Shown here piece by piece: positions 48,598 through 57,949 of a stretch of 64,000 nt of DNA. How positions within the stretch are numbered: the stretch's first letter is position 1; each line of letters begins with the position of its first letter. The DNA comes from Litorilituus lipolyticus (lineage in GTDB: Bacteria > Pseudomonadota > Gammaproteobacteria > Enterobacterales > Alteromonadaceae), in the NCBI RefSeq assembly GCF_006439335.1, contig NZ_SAWY01000021.1:62001-126000 (forward strand). The letters are read 5' to 3'. The notes under the pieces were generated by a model that worked only from the letters and a program-made list of their open reading frames with translations, was not told the DNA's origin and did no database searches. The position numbers and the translations under genes were made by a program.

Positions 48598-49188
48598 ATG
48601 CAAGAACTGCCAAGCATTGAAAAGTTTAGCCTTAATAACTTTACTTTCTCACCGATTAATAGCAGCCATAAAGCGTTAATTGTCTCCCTTTATACCAACA
48701 GCAAAGCAATGACGTTTGTTGAGCCAGTACAAAGCGAGCAAAACGCGATAAAAATACATCAGTCTTTTGTCAAAAAAAACACTAATCGCCAATCAGGCTT
48801 TTATACTTGGGCAATACAAAACGAACAGCTATTGCCAACAAATAAGTCAGAAAATATTGATATCAACAAGTACATTGGCTTTGTCGTGTTATATACCAAA
48901 ATAGGGGCAAAGCCTTTAACGCACCCAGAAATTGGCATCATGCTAAAACCAGAAAACAGTCATTGTGGTTATGGTACAAAAATATTCACTGCGTTAATTA
49001 CTTATGTTTTTAAGCTGTTATGTTGTGATGCTATAAATATTCGCTTTCAACCTAGCCATGTCGCTATGCAGCGCATGAGTAAAAAATTAGGCTTTATTTT
49101 CGATGAGCAACAGCAAAGTAAAGAAATAAACTTCGTCCATGACGAGATGCGAATCGAAACCCTATTCCAACAAAATTGGCCGTCTTAA
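48598..49188 (+). CDS. GNAT-family N-acetyltransferase
   Basis: The 196-residue protein fits the acetyltransferase_3 (RimJ/RimL-like) layout: an N-terminal FTFSPINSSHKALIVSLY segment, YIGFVVLYTKIG, the EIGIMLKPENSHCGYGTKI acetyl-CoA loop and AMQRMSKKLGFIFDEQ near the end. It should transfer an acetyl group to an amine of a protein or small molecule; the substrate is unknown. The start ATG has a weak SD. The gene stands alone between stem-loops. Confidence 0.82.
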   Translation: MQELPSIEKFSLNNFTFSPINSSHKALIVSLYTNSKAMTFVEPVQSEQNAIKIHQSFVKKNTNRQSGFYTWAIQNEQLLPTNKSENIDINKYIGFVVLYTKIGAKPLTHPEIGIMLKPENSHCGYGTKIFTALITYVFKLLCCDAINIRFQPSHVAMQRMSKKLGFIFDEQQQSKEINFVHDEMRIETLFQQNWPS

Positions 49189-49317
49189 CAAACAGCATGA
49201 AAACACCAAAATAGCACTAGACTTAACAGGTAAGATCAGCAACAATCAAAATGCAGTAGTAGATTTTATTAACAATGTTTTTTAACAATAATAATTTAAC
49301 TAGTACGGGGTGTTTAA

Positions 49318-49599
49318 ATGATTGAACAGCAAACCAGTAATACCATCGCATTATTGTCACAATTAGCAAGTGAGGCTTCACTACAAGAAGATTTTTTGAA
49401 AGAGTCAGCAATAGCACAAACCAATATTGATGAAGCACTTAAAGCCTTAATCAACAATGAAGATGTTCTTGCCTTATCAAAAGCTCTTAAAGTTGACACT
49501 TTAATAAAATGTGAGATTGTTCGTAGTCCTGATGAAGATGATGATGAAGAGCAAGAGCAACCTGACAGCACCGAGGAAAAAAACCTCGCGACGGGTTAA
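49318..49599 (+). CDS. Small acidic hypothetical protein
   Basis: The 93-residue protein is mostly helical (SNTIALLSQLASEASLQEDFLKE...) and ends in a strongly acidic tail (DEDDDEEQEQ). A GGGG sequence 8 nt upstream of the ATG can serve as an SD. No family recognised. An antisense frame with a poly-Ser stretch is a shadow of the acidic tail. Role unknown. Confidence 0.6.
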   Translation: MIEQQTSNTIALLSQLASEASLQEDFLKESAIAQTNIDEALKALINNEDVLALSKALKVDTLIKCEIVRSPDEDDDEEQEQPDSTEEKNLATG

Positions 49600-49634
49600 G
49601 TATATTTGCTTCTTTACCTAAAAAGAACAACTTA

Positions 49635-49658
49635 AGTGGCATGAAGGATCGTGCCACT
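49635..49658 (+). terminator. Weak terminator-like hairpin
   Basis: AGTGGCA (49635-49641) pairs with TGCCACT (49652-49658), followed by GTCTTATAGATATTTTA. It is probably the 3' end of the small acidic gene's transcript. Confidence 0.4.
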
Positions 49659-49794
49659 GTCTTATAGATATTTTATTTGTGAAAATTAACTTTTAACTTT
49701 ACCCTTACCTTGAGTTTTTATGCCCTACCGGCAATCACATACATTTATTACATATTCATTTAAAGGCAATGGTTTTTCTGCAGTACATTTATTT

Positions 49795-51654
49795 ATGACT
49801 ATGCTTTTTAAAATCTTTATTAAATTCAGTACGCTGTTAATAATATTGTTTGCCTTGTTAACGAAAGTACAAGCAAGTGTAAGCGTACAGCTATTTATTA
49901 ACACAAACCAAGTAATAAGCTTAACTACTAGCGCAAACACTAGCCTAAACAGCAATTTTACAAACCTATCATTTGATGAATTACTACAGCATGCCGATAA
50001 CAACCGCAGTAGTAACAATCAACTGTCTGTCAGCCTAATCAATTACTTGCAAAGTCAAGAGGCGCAACTATCTATTAAGCAACAAGAGTATTTAACGTAT
50101 TTAACAGCTTACCAATTTACCTTTAGCGCCAATTATCAAAAGGCAATGCTTTTACTGAATCAGTTAATCCAAACCAGTCAACAAAACAACATTGTTATTC
50201 GTAGCCATGAAACATCTATTAGTATTAACTCGGGAACCCAACAATGGACTGAAGGGTTAGCTCATATTAAAACGCTTATTAGTTTAATTAATGATAGTGA
50301 CGATAAAAAATTAGTTGAAGGTAGTTTAATTACCATTGCTGCATTTTTTAATAACCTTGGTCAATATCAAGAGGCGTTGCTTTATATACAACAAATTAAT
50401 CAAGACGACATAACTCTTCAGCGTGATATTTGTTTTATCAACCAACAACAAGCGTTAGCCAATTTACGGTTATTTTTAGCTAAAGCTGAACCGTTTAACT
50501 TAGAAAAAGCAGCGCCGTTAGAAGCACACTTAAATGACAGCATCGCCCTTTGCCAGCAAGCCAATGAACCGTTAGTAGTCAACCTTTTACGCACTTACCT
50601 CGCTGAATTAGATTTATTTGAACAGCGTGCTGAACAGGCTTTATCAACTCTTTTACCCAATATTGATGAAGTCATTGCTACCAATTACCCCGTGTTAATT
50701 AACCTAACTTATAATTTACTCGCACAAGCATACTGGCAACAGCACGATATAGCTAACACAGAAAAATATATTAATTTAGCGAAAAACAATATTGAGTTAT
50801 TAAGCCAAACTCAACAAACAATACAAACCTATTTACTACTCTCTCAGCTAGCGGAGCAGCAAGGGAATTATGCGCTAGCCCTTAAGTATCACCAACAGTA
50901 CAGCAAAGCCAAACAAAAAGTAGCTGATGAAGAACAAGCCAAGCAATTAGCTTTTCAATTGGCCAAACAAAGCGATTATCAAACTAAAGAAAATATCAGA
51001 CGTATTCGGCAACAAAACAGCATTTATTCCAGTAAACAAAGCCTCAGCCAGCAACAAGAAGGTAATCATTTATTATTGATTATTTTACTTATTGTTCTGT
51101 TAATTACCTTATTCATTTGGGGCTATAAATCGTGGCTAACACAGCAAAAGCTTAAATTAATTACTGAATATGATCATCTCACCCAAGTCAACACACGAGC
51201 ACAGTTTGTTGAATTAGGTCAGCAAGCCATAGAGCGCTGCAAAGAGATTAATAAGCCCTTAAGTTGCATTATGTTTGATTTAGACCATTTTAAAAACATC
51301 AATGATGTATATGGACATTCAATTGGGGATAAAGTACTGCAGCAAGTAAGTACTGTTTGTAAGCATACTTGTCGCCCTAATGATTTTATTGGCAGAATTG
51401 GCGGTGAGGAATTCGCCATAATATTGCCTGATTGTAACTTGTTAGTTGCTGAAGATATTGCCCAGCGTTGTTTGTCAGCAATTGCAGAATTAAATGTTAA
51501 ATCATTAGGAATAACATCTCCTGTAACCGCAAGTTTTGGTATCAGTGATGCAGAACGAGTCAATTATGATTTAACCCGCTTAATGGCTGATGCTGACAGC
51601 GCTATGTATGCTTCTAAGCATCATGGTAGAAACTGTATTAACGTATATAGGTAG
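49795..51654 (+). CDS. Membrane diguanylate cyclase with TPR-like sensor domain (first of a pair)
   Basis: From ATG 49795 the protein has 619 residues and begins with a signal peptide (MTMLFKIFIKFSTLLIILFALLTKV shown here by its core FSTLLIILFALL). The longer frame from 49720 adds 25 residues ahead of it; neither start has a clear SD. The periplasmic part (about 40-410) is helical with TPR-like pairs. One membrane helix ([18 protein letters not shown]) precedes a GGDEF domain with FDLDHFKNIND, active-site GGEEF and an inhibitory I-site RPND five residues before it. It should make c-di-GMP under product inhibition. Its paralogue follows 7 nt downstream. Confidence 0.92.
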   Translation: MTMLFKIFIKFSTLLIILFALLTKVQASVSVQLFINTNQVISLTTSANTSLNSNFTNLSFDELLQHADNNRSSNNQLSVSLINYLQSQEAQLSIKQQEYLTYLTAYQFTFSANYQKAMLLLNQLIQTSQQNNIVIRSHETSISINSGTQQWTEGLAHIKTLISLINDSDDKKLVEGSLITIAAFFNNLGQYQEALLYIQQINQDDITLQRDICFINQQQALANLRLFLAKAEPFNLEKAAPLEAHLNDSIALCQQANEPLVVNLLRTYLAELDLFEQRAEQALSTLLPNIDEVIATNYPVLINLTYNLLAQAYWQQHDIANTEKYINLAKNNIELLSQTQQTIQTYLLLSQLAEQQGNYALALKYHQQYSKAKQKVADEEQAKQLAFQLAKQSDYQTKENIRRIRQQNSIYSSKQSLSQQQEGNHLLLIILLIVLLITLFIWGYKSWLTQQKLKLITEYDHLTQVNTRAQFVELGQQAIERCKEINKPLSCIMFDLDHFKNINDVYGHSIGDKVLQQVSTVCKHTCRPNDFIGRIGGEEFAIILPDCNLLVAEDIAQRCLSAIAELNVKSLGITSPVTASFGISDAERVNYDLTRLMADADSAMYASKHHGRNCINVYR

Positions 51655-51661
51655 TTATATT

Positions 51662-53566
51662 ATGCAGTTATTCAAGTATTTAAAAATTATGACGCTAAGC
51701 AAAGCCTTTTCGAATAGAAAGAATGACTTATGTCAAAAGTTACGAGCAGCCCAATTTATAAAGCAATACTTAAATAGTAAAGTCGCTATATTGTGTTTTT
51801 TCGCACTATTTCATAGCCATAGTTTTGCTGCGAATAATAGTGCTCAATCAAACATACTAAACAAGCAAGGTTTAACTGAAAAAACATTGCCTGTATCTGA
51901 GCATGCACTAACAAAGCAAGATATTAGCTTAATGCTAAATAGGGCTGATAAATTACGTAGCAGTAACAATGCAATAAGTCGTCAAATATTAGAAAAACTT
52001 AAAAAACAGGCTTTTCTAACCCTTGAGCAACGTAATTTCTTAACTTACTTAACAGCGATTCAAGCAGGGTTTGAGGGGGATTACAGTCAAATTGAACTGC
52101 TCTTAACCACTGTCATAAAGAGTGAAGCCAGTGATTTACTAAAATATCGTGCAAATTACAGTTTGATTAACCTATACACTGAGCAAGAGCGTTGGCGTGA
52201 TGGTTTAAAACAAGTAGAAACCTTGCTTAATATAGAAAGTAATATTGAACAACATTACAGACGTTTAGCTTTAATGGCCGTCACTGAATTTTATATCCAG
52301 TTAGAGCAATATTCTTTAGCGTATAAATATAGTTTACAAGTAATCAAAGAAAGCACTTCACCACGAAATATTTGTATCGCTAAGCAATTACAAGTTGCGG
52401 TAAAACTTAAAAGTAGCAGTCCACTTTTAAAAGAAGATGAAGTTGTTGATGCAATTAATGCCTGCGAACAAATAAATGAGCAAATATTTTTAGGTTACAT
52501 CAGACTTTATCAAGGTGAGATGTATTTGAATGATGCCTTAACAAGTAAGGCGATAAATGCTACTTTGCCCTATATAGAAGATATAGTCGCAACAAATTAT
52601 TACCCGCTAATAGGCAATAGTTATCGACTCATTGCTGAAATATATTGGCAACAAAAACAATATAGAAAAGCAAAAAACTATGCCTTTAAAGCACAAGAGT
52701 ATTTTCAAGTAGACACTTCCTTAAAAGATAAAAAAGCAATTTTTTATTTATTATTTCAATTATCAGAACTTGAGGAAGACTATATACAAGCATTTGAATA
52801 TCATAAATTATATGATGAAGCCAACAGTGAGTTAATAAAGAACACCCAAGAAAAACATTTAGTATTTCAGTTAGTGCAGCATAACGATTTGGCCAATAAA
52901 AACAAAATTGCTCAACTCAACAAAACCAATACCTTTTTAAAAACACAACACGAAATCACCTTAGAAAAAGAACAGACTATTATTTTAATTGTGATGATTT
53001 TAGTAGGGCTATTAACACTAGGCTCTTCCTGGGTTTATAACTCTTGGTTAACACAGCAAAAATTAAGACAAATTGCTAACTTTGACAGCCTAACTGGCGC
53101 TACTAGCCGAGGTCATTTTTTTGAATTAGCTGAGTTGTTGTTACAAGAACAAGTAAAGTTCAAACAAGATTTATCCTGTATTATTTTCGACTTAGATCAT
53201 TTTAAACAAATTAATGACACCTATGGTCATGCTATAGGAGACAAGGTATTAACAGCCGTTGCAACAGTATGCCAAGAACAGTTACGCCACCAAGACTTAT
53301 TGGGTCGTTTAGGCGGTGAAGAATTTGCGATAATCTTACCTGACTTTAATTTAACCATGGCAGAAGATGTCGCTAATAGGTGTCGAATTGCTATTCACAA
53401 CCTAGATTATCAATCACTCGGTTTAGAAAGCGCCATAACTGCAAGCTTTGGTGTTAGTGATAAAGATATTTCAGGAGAAAATTTAACAGATTTACTTGCT
53501 GATGCCGATAGCGCTATGTATTCATCAAAGCAACATGGTAGAAACTGTACAGTAACCTATCGCTAA
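51662..53566 (+). CDS. Membrane diguanylate cyclase with TPR-like sensor domain (second of a pair)
   Basis: The start is ATG 51662, with AGG from the preceding stop region 10 nt upstream; earlier in-frame ATGs lie within the first cyclase gene. The 634-residue protein repeats the neighbour's layout: N-terminal hydrophobic segment (VAILCFFALFHSHSFA), helical sensor region sharing the (S)SNN...LTYLTA pattern, membrane helix (IILIVMILVGLLTLGSSW) and GGDEF domain with FDLDHFKQIND, GGEEF and I-site RHQD. The sensors have diverged much more than the cyclase domains. Tandem duplication is inferred. Confidence 0.92.
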   Translation: MQLFKYLKIMTLSKAFSNRKNDLCQKLRAAQFIKQYLNSKVAILCFFALFHSHSFAANNSAQSNILNKQGLTEKTLPVSEHALTKQDISLMLNRADKLRSSNNAISRQILEKLKKQAFLTLEQRNFLTYLTAIQAGFEGDYSQIELLLTTVIKSEASDLLKYRANYSLINLYTEQERWRDGLKQVETLLNIESNIEQHYRRLALMAVTEFYIQLEQYSLAYKYSLQVIKESTSPRNICIAKQLQVAVKLKSSSPLLKEDEVVDAINACEQINEQIFLGYIRLYQGEMYLNDALTSKAINATLPYIEDIVATNYYPLIGNSYRLIAEIYWQQKQYRKAKNYAFKAQEYFQVDTSLKDKKAIFYLLFQLSELEEDYIQAFEYHKLYDEANSELIKNTQEKHLVFQLVQHNDLANKNKIAQLNKTNTFLKTQHEITLEKEQTIILIVMILVGLLTLGSSWVYNSWLTQQKLRQIANFDSLTGATSRGHFFELAELLLQEQVKFKQDLSCIIFDLDHFKQINDTYGHAIGDKVLTAVATVCQEQLRHQDLLGRLGGEEFAIILPDFNLTMAEDVANRCRIAIHNLDYQSLGLESAITASFGVSDKDISGENLTDLLADADSAMYSSKQHGRNCTVTYR

Positions 53567-53606
53567 TAGCACTTTATTTGATAGTGAACGCGATCAATTA
53601 GCAACG

Positions 53607-53636
53607 AAAAAGCCCGTGATAATCACGGGCTTTTTT
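53607..53636. terminator. Bidirectional terminator between the cyclases and motY
   Basis: AAAAAGCCCGTGAT pairs with ATCACGGGCTTTTTT, with T-runs on both strands. It ends the plus-strand cyclase pair and the minus-strand motY gene (stop at 53666). Confidence 0.95.
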
Positions 53637-53665
53637 GTAGAATTGTTAACTCAGTTTATACAATA

Positions 53666-54568
53666 TTAGGGCTTTTGCATTTGAATAACTACGCGACGGT
53701 TTTTACCTCGTCCTAAGGTGGTACTGTTAGAAGAGATATGACGCTTCTCACCATAACCTTTCGCTTCAATTCGACTTGCATCAATACCGTTTTTAACAAA
53801 ATAATCTCGGATTTTAGCTGCTCGACGCTCTGATAACTTTAAGTTTGACCAGCGGCCACCATAACTGTCGGAGTATGCGTCAATTAAGACAAGTTCAAGC
53901 TCAGGATCTAAGCTTAAATACTCTCGGATCATATCAATACGTCTTTGTGATGCTTTAGTAAATTTATCACTACTTGATTGATAATTCAGCACCGTATAAG
54001 AGATGTCATCAAAGCTGTAATTTAATAAATTACCGATACAGCCGACAAACTCTTGATAGGCCTTTTTAAAGCGTGCCGTGGATAAACCCACTGAAATTTT
54101 ATCTTGATCACTATACCAATCATTGTAATAGAAGGTAGGACTCATCCCCTGCTCTAATTCACTCAACATAGTCCACGCAACTTTTTTAGGTAAGCTAGGG
54201 TTAAAGTGCTTATGCAACTGCATATTGGTTAAACTACGACCGCCTTTACCCGGTTGCCATCTAGGCGCAACACTTCTGACTTCCGCAAGCGAGTAATTAT
54301 CAGGTAAAAGCATCATGTCTAACTCAAATTCCATATTAAGCTTTCGACTTGCTTTAGCTGAGAATTTAGCTTCACCGTAGTTAGGGATTTGATGTGACAA
54401 AGTACATTGTAATCGAGAGTTATTTGCTAGCTGCCATTGTGAATTTTCAATATCGGCACGATATTGACGTATACCAGCATGGGCATCGCCCGATAAAGAT
54501 ATCGAGAAAATACCTAAAGTAATACTAGTACATAAAAAGCTATTCACTGAGGTAAGAATATTTTTCAT
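53666..54568 (-). CDS. motY: Sodium-driven flagellar motor protein MotY
   Basis: The 300-residue protein has a signal peptide (about 1-31, DAHA), a MotY N-domain starting RQYRADIENSQWQLANNSRLQC with a LSHQIPNYGEAKF segment, and a C-terminal OmpA-like peptidoglycan-binding domain (about 190-300) with IDAYSDSYGG, LSERRAAKIRDYFVKNGI and GRGKNRRVVIQM. MotY forms the T ring around the Na+-driven polar flagellar motor of Vibrio and relatives. Adjacency to rnt is also seen in vibrios. Flagellar genes themselves are not in this window. Confidence 0.92.
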   Translation of the reverse strand: MKNILTSVNSFLCTSITLGIFSISLSGDAHAGIRQYRADIENSQWQLANNSRLQCTLSHQIPNYGEAKFSAKASRKLNMEFELDMMLLPDNYSLAEVRSVAPRWQPGKGGRSLTNMQLHKHFNPSLPKKVAWTMLSELEQGMSPTFYYNDWYSDQDKISVGLSTARFKKAYQEFVGCIGNLLNYSFDDISYTVLNYQSSSDKFTKASQRRIDMIREYLSLDPELELVLIDAYSDSYGGRWSNLKLSERRAAKIRDYFVKNGIDASRIEAKGYGEKRHISSNSTTLGRGKNRRVVIQMQKP

Positions 54569-54810
54569 AAAGATTACACAATATCGATTAGCAACTATAA
54601 ATAAAGCAGCAATTAGGGTTATGAATAATTTATCGCCCTAAAATAAAATAACTTTAGCAGTTTATCAGACAAAATTCTCGTTTTATCGATTAAAGCCAAA
54701 GAAGCAGTCGTTAATTTATCATTTGTGTCTTAGATTGCTGCTCGTTTTTATTATGAATTTCTGTAATAATTGCCCTTTGCAGTATGCTAACTAACTTCAA
54801 TAATTAATTC

Positions 54811-55518
54811 ATGTCTGAAAAAAACGATATTACAACCGATGCAACATGCCTCAAGTCTTCAAGTACGTCTGAAAAAAAGCCGTTATTCTCTCAACGATTC
54901 AGGGGTTACTTTCCTGTAGTGATTGATGTTGAAACAGCAGGCTTTAACGCTAAGACAGATGCGTTACTTGAATTAGCTGCCTCGGTTTTAACCCTTGATG
55001 AGACAACTGGAGAATTAGCAATTGATGAAACTATTCAATTTAATATTAACCCGTTTGAAGGGGCAAATTTAGAACCTGCAGCACTCGAATTTACTGGTAT
55101 TGATCCGACTAACCCTTTAAGAGGTGCCGTTGATGAACAAGATGCTTTAAAAGAGTTGTTTAAGCTAGTTCGAAAAAAAATGAAGCTGGCTGGTTGTCAA
55201 CGCGCCATTATTGTTGCTCATAATGCAGCATTTGATTTAGGCTTTTTGAACGAAGCCACAGCTCGATGCTCTATTAAACGTAGCCCGTTTCATGCTTTTG
55301 TCAGTTTCGATACCACCACATTAGCAGGCCTTGCCTTAGGACAAACGGTTTTAGCAAAAGCTTGTGAAACCGCAGGCATTGACTTTAATAATAGTGAAGC
55401 CCATAGCGCACTGTATGATACAGAAAAAACAGCAGAGCTTTTTTGTCATATCGTTAACAAATGGCAAGCTTTGGGTGGTTGGCCATTACCAGCTGCGACA
55501 AGTAATGATGCAGAGTAA
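54811..55518 (+). CDS. rnt: Ribonuclease T
   Basis: The 235-residue DEDD exonuclease has Exo [14 protein letters not shown], Exo [18 protein letters not shown] and Exo [17 protein letters not shown], with the RNase T-typical [18 protein letters not shown]. It trims 3' ends of tRNA (end turnover) and other stable RNAs. The first 30 residues are a variable extension. It diverges from motY across 242 bp. The start ATG lacks a strong SD. Confidence 0.95.
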   Translation: MSEKNDITTDATCLKSSSTSEKKPLFSQRFRGYFPVVIDVETAGFNAKTDALLELAASVLTLDETTGELAIDETIQFNINPFEGANLEPAALEFTGIDPTNPLRGAVDEQDALKELFKLVRKKMKLAGCQRAIIVAHNAAFDLGFLNEATARCSIKRSPFHAFVSFDTTTLAGLALGQTVLAKACETAGIDFNNSEAHSALYDTEKTAELFCHIVNKWQALGGWPLPAATSNDAE

Positions 55519-55587
55519 AGTAAACTTTAATTAGTATTTAAAACTTAACTAAAGCTGCCTAATGAAGTCACTTCTGATTCTAATTTA

Positions 55588-55653
55588 AGTTTTAGTTTTA
55601 GTTTTAGTTTTAGTTTTAGTTTTAGTTTTAGTTTTAGTTTTAGTTTTAGTTTT
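55588..55653. repeat. Microsatellite, 11 perfect copies of AGTTTT
   Basis: Eleven uninterrupted AGTTTT hexamers occupy 55588-55653, preceded by a degenerate copy. It lies 70 bp past the rnt stop and just before the rnt/peroxiredoxin terminator, so it is in the rnt 3' UTR on the plus strand. Confidence 0.95.
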
Positions 55654-55660
55654 CAGGCAT

Positions 55661-55688
55661 AAAAAAACCGCTAAAAAGCGGTTTTTTT
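55661..55688. terminator. Bidirectional terminator between rnt and peroxiredoxin
   Basis: AAAAAAACCGCT (55661-55672) pairs with AGCGGTTTTTTT (55677-55688), loop AAAA, with T-runs on both strands. It serves convergent rnt and peroxiredoxin genes. Confidence 0.95.
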
Positions 55689-55709
55689 GATTCATGCATA
55701 AGCTAAATA

Positions 55710-56315
55710 TTAAAGCTTGTCTGCATTGTCAGTTAAATAAGATGCAACACCTTCTGGAGAAGCTGTCATACCTTTGTCACCTTTGTTCCAACCAGCAGGA
55801 CATACTTCACCGTGCTCTTGGTGGAATTGAAGTGCATCAACCATACGGATCATTTCGTCTACGTTACGACCTAATGGCAAGTCATTCACTACTTGGTGAC
55901 GAACATTACCTTCTTCATCGATTAAGAAAGAACCACGGAAAGCAACACCTGCTTCTGGGTGCTCAACGTCGTATGCTTGACAGATATCATGTTTAACATC
56001 AGCAACTAAAGTGTATTGTACTGGGCCAATACCACCTTCATTTACTGGCGTGTTTCTCCACGCATTGTGAGAGAATTGAGAATCGATAGAAACACCAATT
56101 ACTTCAACACCACGGCTTTTGAATTCTTCAAAACGGTGATCAAAAGCTAATAACTCTGATGGGCATACAAAAGTAAAATCTAATGGGTAGAAGAAAATTA
56201 CCGCTTTTTTACCTTTAATTGCTTCACTTAAGTTAAAGCTATCTACAATTTCACCACTACCTAATACTGCTGCTGCAGTGAAGTCTGGTGCTGGACGACC
56301 AACTAATACGCTCAT
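55710..56315 (-). CDS. 2-Cys peroxiredoxin (AhpC/Prx1 type)
   Basis: The start is ATG 56315 (MSVLVGRPAPDF), with GGAG 6 nt upstream; the frame continues four codons earlier to an ATG that overlaps that SD. The 201-residue protein has the peroxidatic Cys in FYPLDFTFVCPSELLAF, the resolving Cys in EVCPAGWNKG, and the GGIGP and YF-type C-terminal region typical of sensitive Prx1 enzymes. It reduces H2O2 and organic peroxides with thioredoxin-type donors. No ahpF gene is near. Confidence 0.94.
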   Translation of the reverse strand: MSVLVGRPAPDFTAAAVLGSGEIVDSFNLSEAIKGKKAVIFFYPLDFTFVCPSELLAFDHRFEEFKSRGVEVIGVSIDSQFSHNAWRNTPVNEGGIGPVQYTLVADVKHDICQAYDVEHPEAGVAFRGSFLIDEEGNVRHQVVNDLPLGRNVDEMIRMVDALQFHQEHGEVCPAGWNKGDKGMTASPEGVASYLTDNADKL

Positions 56316-56415
56316 TCTTTGCTCCATTTTCTTATTGAATAATAAATTATCTAATACGCTTACGCGCTACGTTGTAAACTTATAGTAAGTATTGTGGCAG
56401 ATATGAAAAATTCAA

Positions 56416-56745
56416 TTACTCTGCTGAACTTTTTTCTGCGGCTTCTTTTACTAACGTTTGTAATTCGCCTTGTTGAAACATTTCCAAAATAATATCGCAG
56501 CCACCAACAAGTTCACCTTCAACCCATAACTGTGGGAATGTCGGCCAATCAGCATATTTTGGTAGTTCAGCTCGAATATCAGGGTTTTGTAAAATATCAA
56601 CGTAAGCAAATTTTTCACCACATGAAATAAGTGCTTGAGATGCTTGTGATGAAAAGCCACAACTTGGCAATTTAGGAGAACCCTTCATATATAATAACAC
56701 TGAGTTTTCACTTATTTGCTGCTTAATACGTTCAATTGTATCCAT
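56416..56745 (-). CDS. grxD: Monothiol glutaredoxin, Grx4 family
   Basis: The 109-residue protein has TIERIKQQISENSVLLYMKG, the monothiol site SCGFS, TFPQLWVEGELVGG with the cis-Pro, and GCD near the end. CGFS glutaredoxins bind a [2Fe-2S] cluster with glutathione and act in Fe-S delivery and iron sensing. It diverges from sodB and lies next to the peroxiredoxin gene; grxD and sodB are also close in E. coli. Confidence 0.96.
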   Translation of the reverse strand: MDTIERIKQQISENSVLLYMKGSPKLPSCGFSSQASQALISCGEKFAYVDILQNPDIRAELPKYADWPTFPQLWVEGELVGGCDIILEMFQQGELQTLVKEAAEKSSAE

Positions 56746-56859
56746 GATAACCTCTATAATTAATACTTATTGTACTGAGTAATGGTGACGTAAATTAAGT
56801 TTTCAACATACAAATTACAATAAGCTGCTAGAATTTAGCAATATTTTAAAAATTTCTAC

Positions 56860-56888
56860 TTGATAGTTAACCAACTAGTACCTATATA
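56860..56888 (+). promoter_or_regulatory. Predicted sodB promoter
   Basis: TTGATA (56860-56865) and TATATA (56883-56888) lie 17 bp apart; a shifted TATAAT at 56885 would give 19 bp. The predicted start is near 56895, about 85 nt upstream of the sodB ATG. Confidence 0.6.
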
Positions 56889-56896
56889 ATGGTAAT

Positions 56897-56917
56897 ACTT
56901 GAGTATTTTACTCAAGT
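56897..56917 (+). promoter_or_regulatory. Perfect palindrome at the predicted sodB transcription start
   Basis: ACTTGAGTA (56897-56905) and TACTCAAGT (56909-56917) are exact inverted repeats with a TTT spacer. It begins about 2 nt after the predicted start, so it could be an operator that blocks initiation or a stable 5' stem on the mRNA. The trailing TTTTATAT also makes it resemble a weak terminator. Confidence 0.6.
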
Positions 56918-56979
56918 TTTATATAAAACACACCCCTTTCTTACGTTAGGGATGCAATAACTTAGATTAGGAGAGCATA

Positions 56980-57561
56980 ATGACAATTGAATTACCGGCA
57001 CTTCCATATGAGCAAAATGCGCTAGAGCCACATATTTCAGCAGAAACTTTGTCTTTCCATTACTCAAAGCACCATAACACTTATGTTGTAAAGCTTAATG
57101 GATTAATCAAAGGTACAGAGTTTGAAGGGAAATCTTTAGAAGATATTGTAAAAACGTCTTCTGCGGGTGTGTTTAATAATGCCGCCCAAATATGGAATCA
57201 TACATTTTATTGGCATAGCTTAAGCCCAAATGGCGGTGGCGAGCCAACGGGTGATTTATTAGCAGCGATCAATGCTAGCTTTGGTAGTTTCGACGAATTT
57301 AAAGCCAAGTTTACTGATAGTGCTATTAATAACTTTGGCTCTAGTTGGACATGGCTAGTGAAAAATGCAGATGGCAGCTTAGCTATTGTAAATACTTCTA
57401 ACGCTGCAACACCACTAACTGATGAAGGTGTTACTCCATTAATTACAGTCGATTTATGGGAACACGCATACTACATTGATTACAGAAACTTACGCCCAGA
57501 TTACTTAAATGCCTTTTGGCAATTAGCTAACTGGGACTTTGCTAGTGAAAACTTTGCTTAA
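56980..57561 (+). CDS. sodB: Iron superoxide dismutase
   Basis: The 193-residue protein has the metal ligands His in [12 protein letters not shown], His in [11 protein letters not shown], and Asp and His in [13 protein letters not shown]. The Gln of AAQIWNH and the GGGEPTG stretch point to the iron form. Length equals E. coli SodB (193). It removes superoxide in the cytoplasm. The ATG has AGGAGAG upstream. Confidence 0.97.
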   Translation: MTIELPALPYEQNALEPHISAETLSFHYSKHHNTYVVKLNGLIKGTEFEGKSLEDIVKTSSAGVFNNAAQIWNHTFYWHSLSPNGGGEPTGDLLAAINASFGSFDEFKAKFTDSAINNFGSSWTWLVKNADGSLAIVNTSNAATPLTDEGVTPLITVDLWEHAYYIDYRNLRPDYLNAFWQLANWDFASENFA

Positions 57562-57594
57562 TTTCTAGTTAATCATTTTGGCAAGAAGCTTCAT

Positions 57595-57638
57595 AGGCAA
57601 TAAAGTTGACTTACCGTCAATATTTATTGCCTCTTCTT
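57595..57638 (+). terminator. Probable terminator of sodB
   Basis: AGGCAATAAA (57595-57604) pairs with TTTATTGCCT (57623-57632), with an inner TTGAC/GTCAA stem and an outer AAGAAG/CTTCTT pair, followed by TGTTGATTTATTTTTT. The remaining gap to prkA (to 57949) is very AT-rich, without ORF or recognised promoter. Confidence 0.75.
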
Positions 57639-57949
57639 GTTGATTTATTTTTTACATCTTTCCTTTAAAAGATATTCTTCTAATAAACTTTCCATTAATC
57701 AATTCAACAAATCTAACACCATAATTATCCTTAATAATTAATTACTTGATCAAATGTTTTTTTTATAGACATTACAATTTATTTACCTTTTTTTATTAGC
57801 AAAATTAGCCAAAGCAACTAACCTTAAAATATGGCAGGTACATTTTTTGCTTTAAAGTAACTTAGCTTAGTTTTAAATTTTCTTGGCTTAATTTATCGAA
57901 CGAAGTGAGTGGACATTGTTAAATTATCATCCACTTTTTGGAGGTAGTT

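Noticed and set aside
49314..49571. 85-codon minus-strand ORF with poly-Ser
   Set aside because: The serine run is the complement of the acidic GAT/GAA tail of the plus-strand gene.
55588..55653. Possible CRISPR or iteron array
   Set aside because: Unit is only 6 bp with no spacers; it is a simple sequence repeat.
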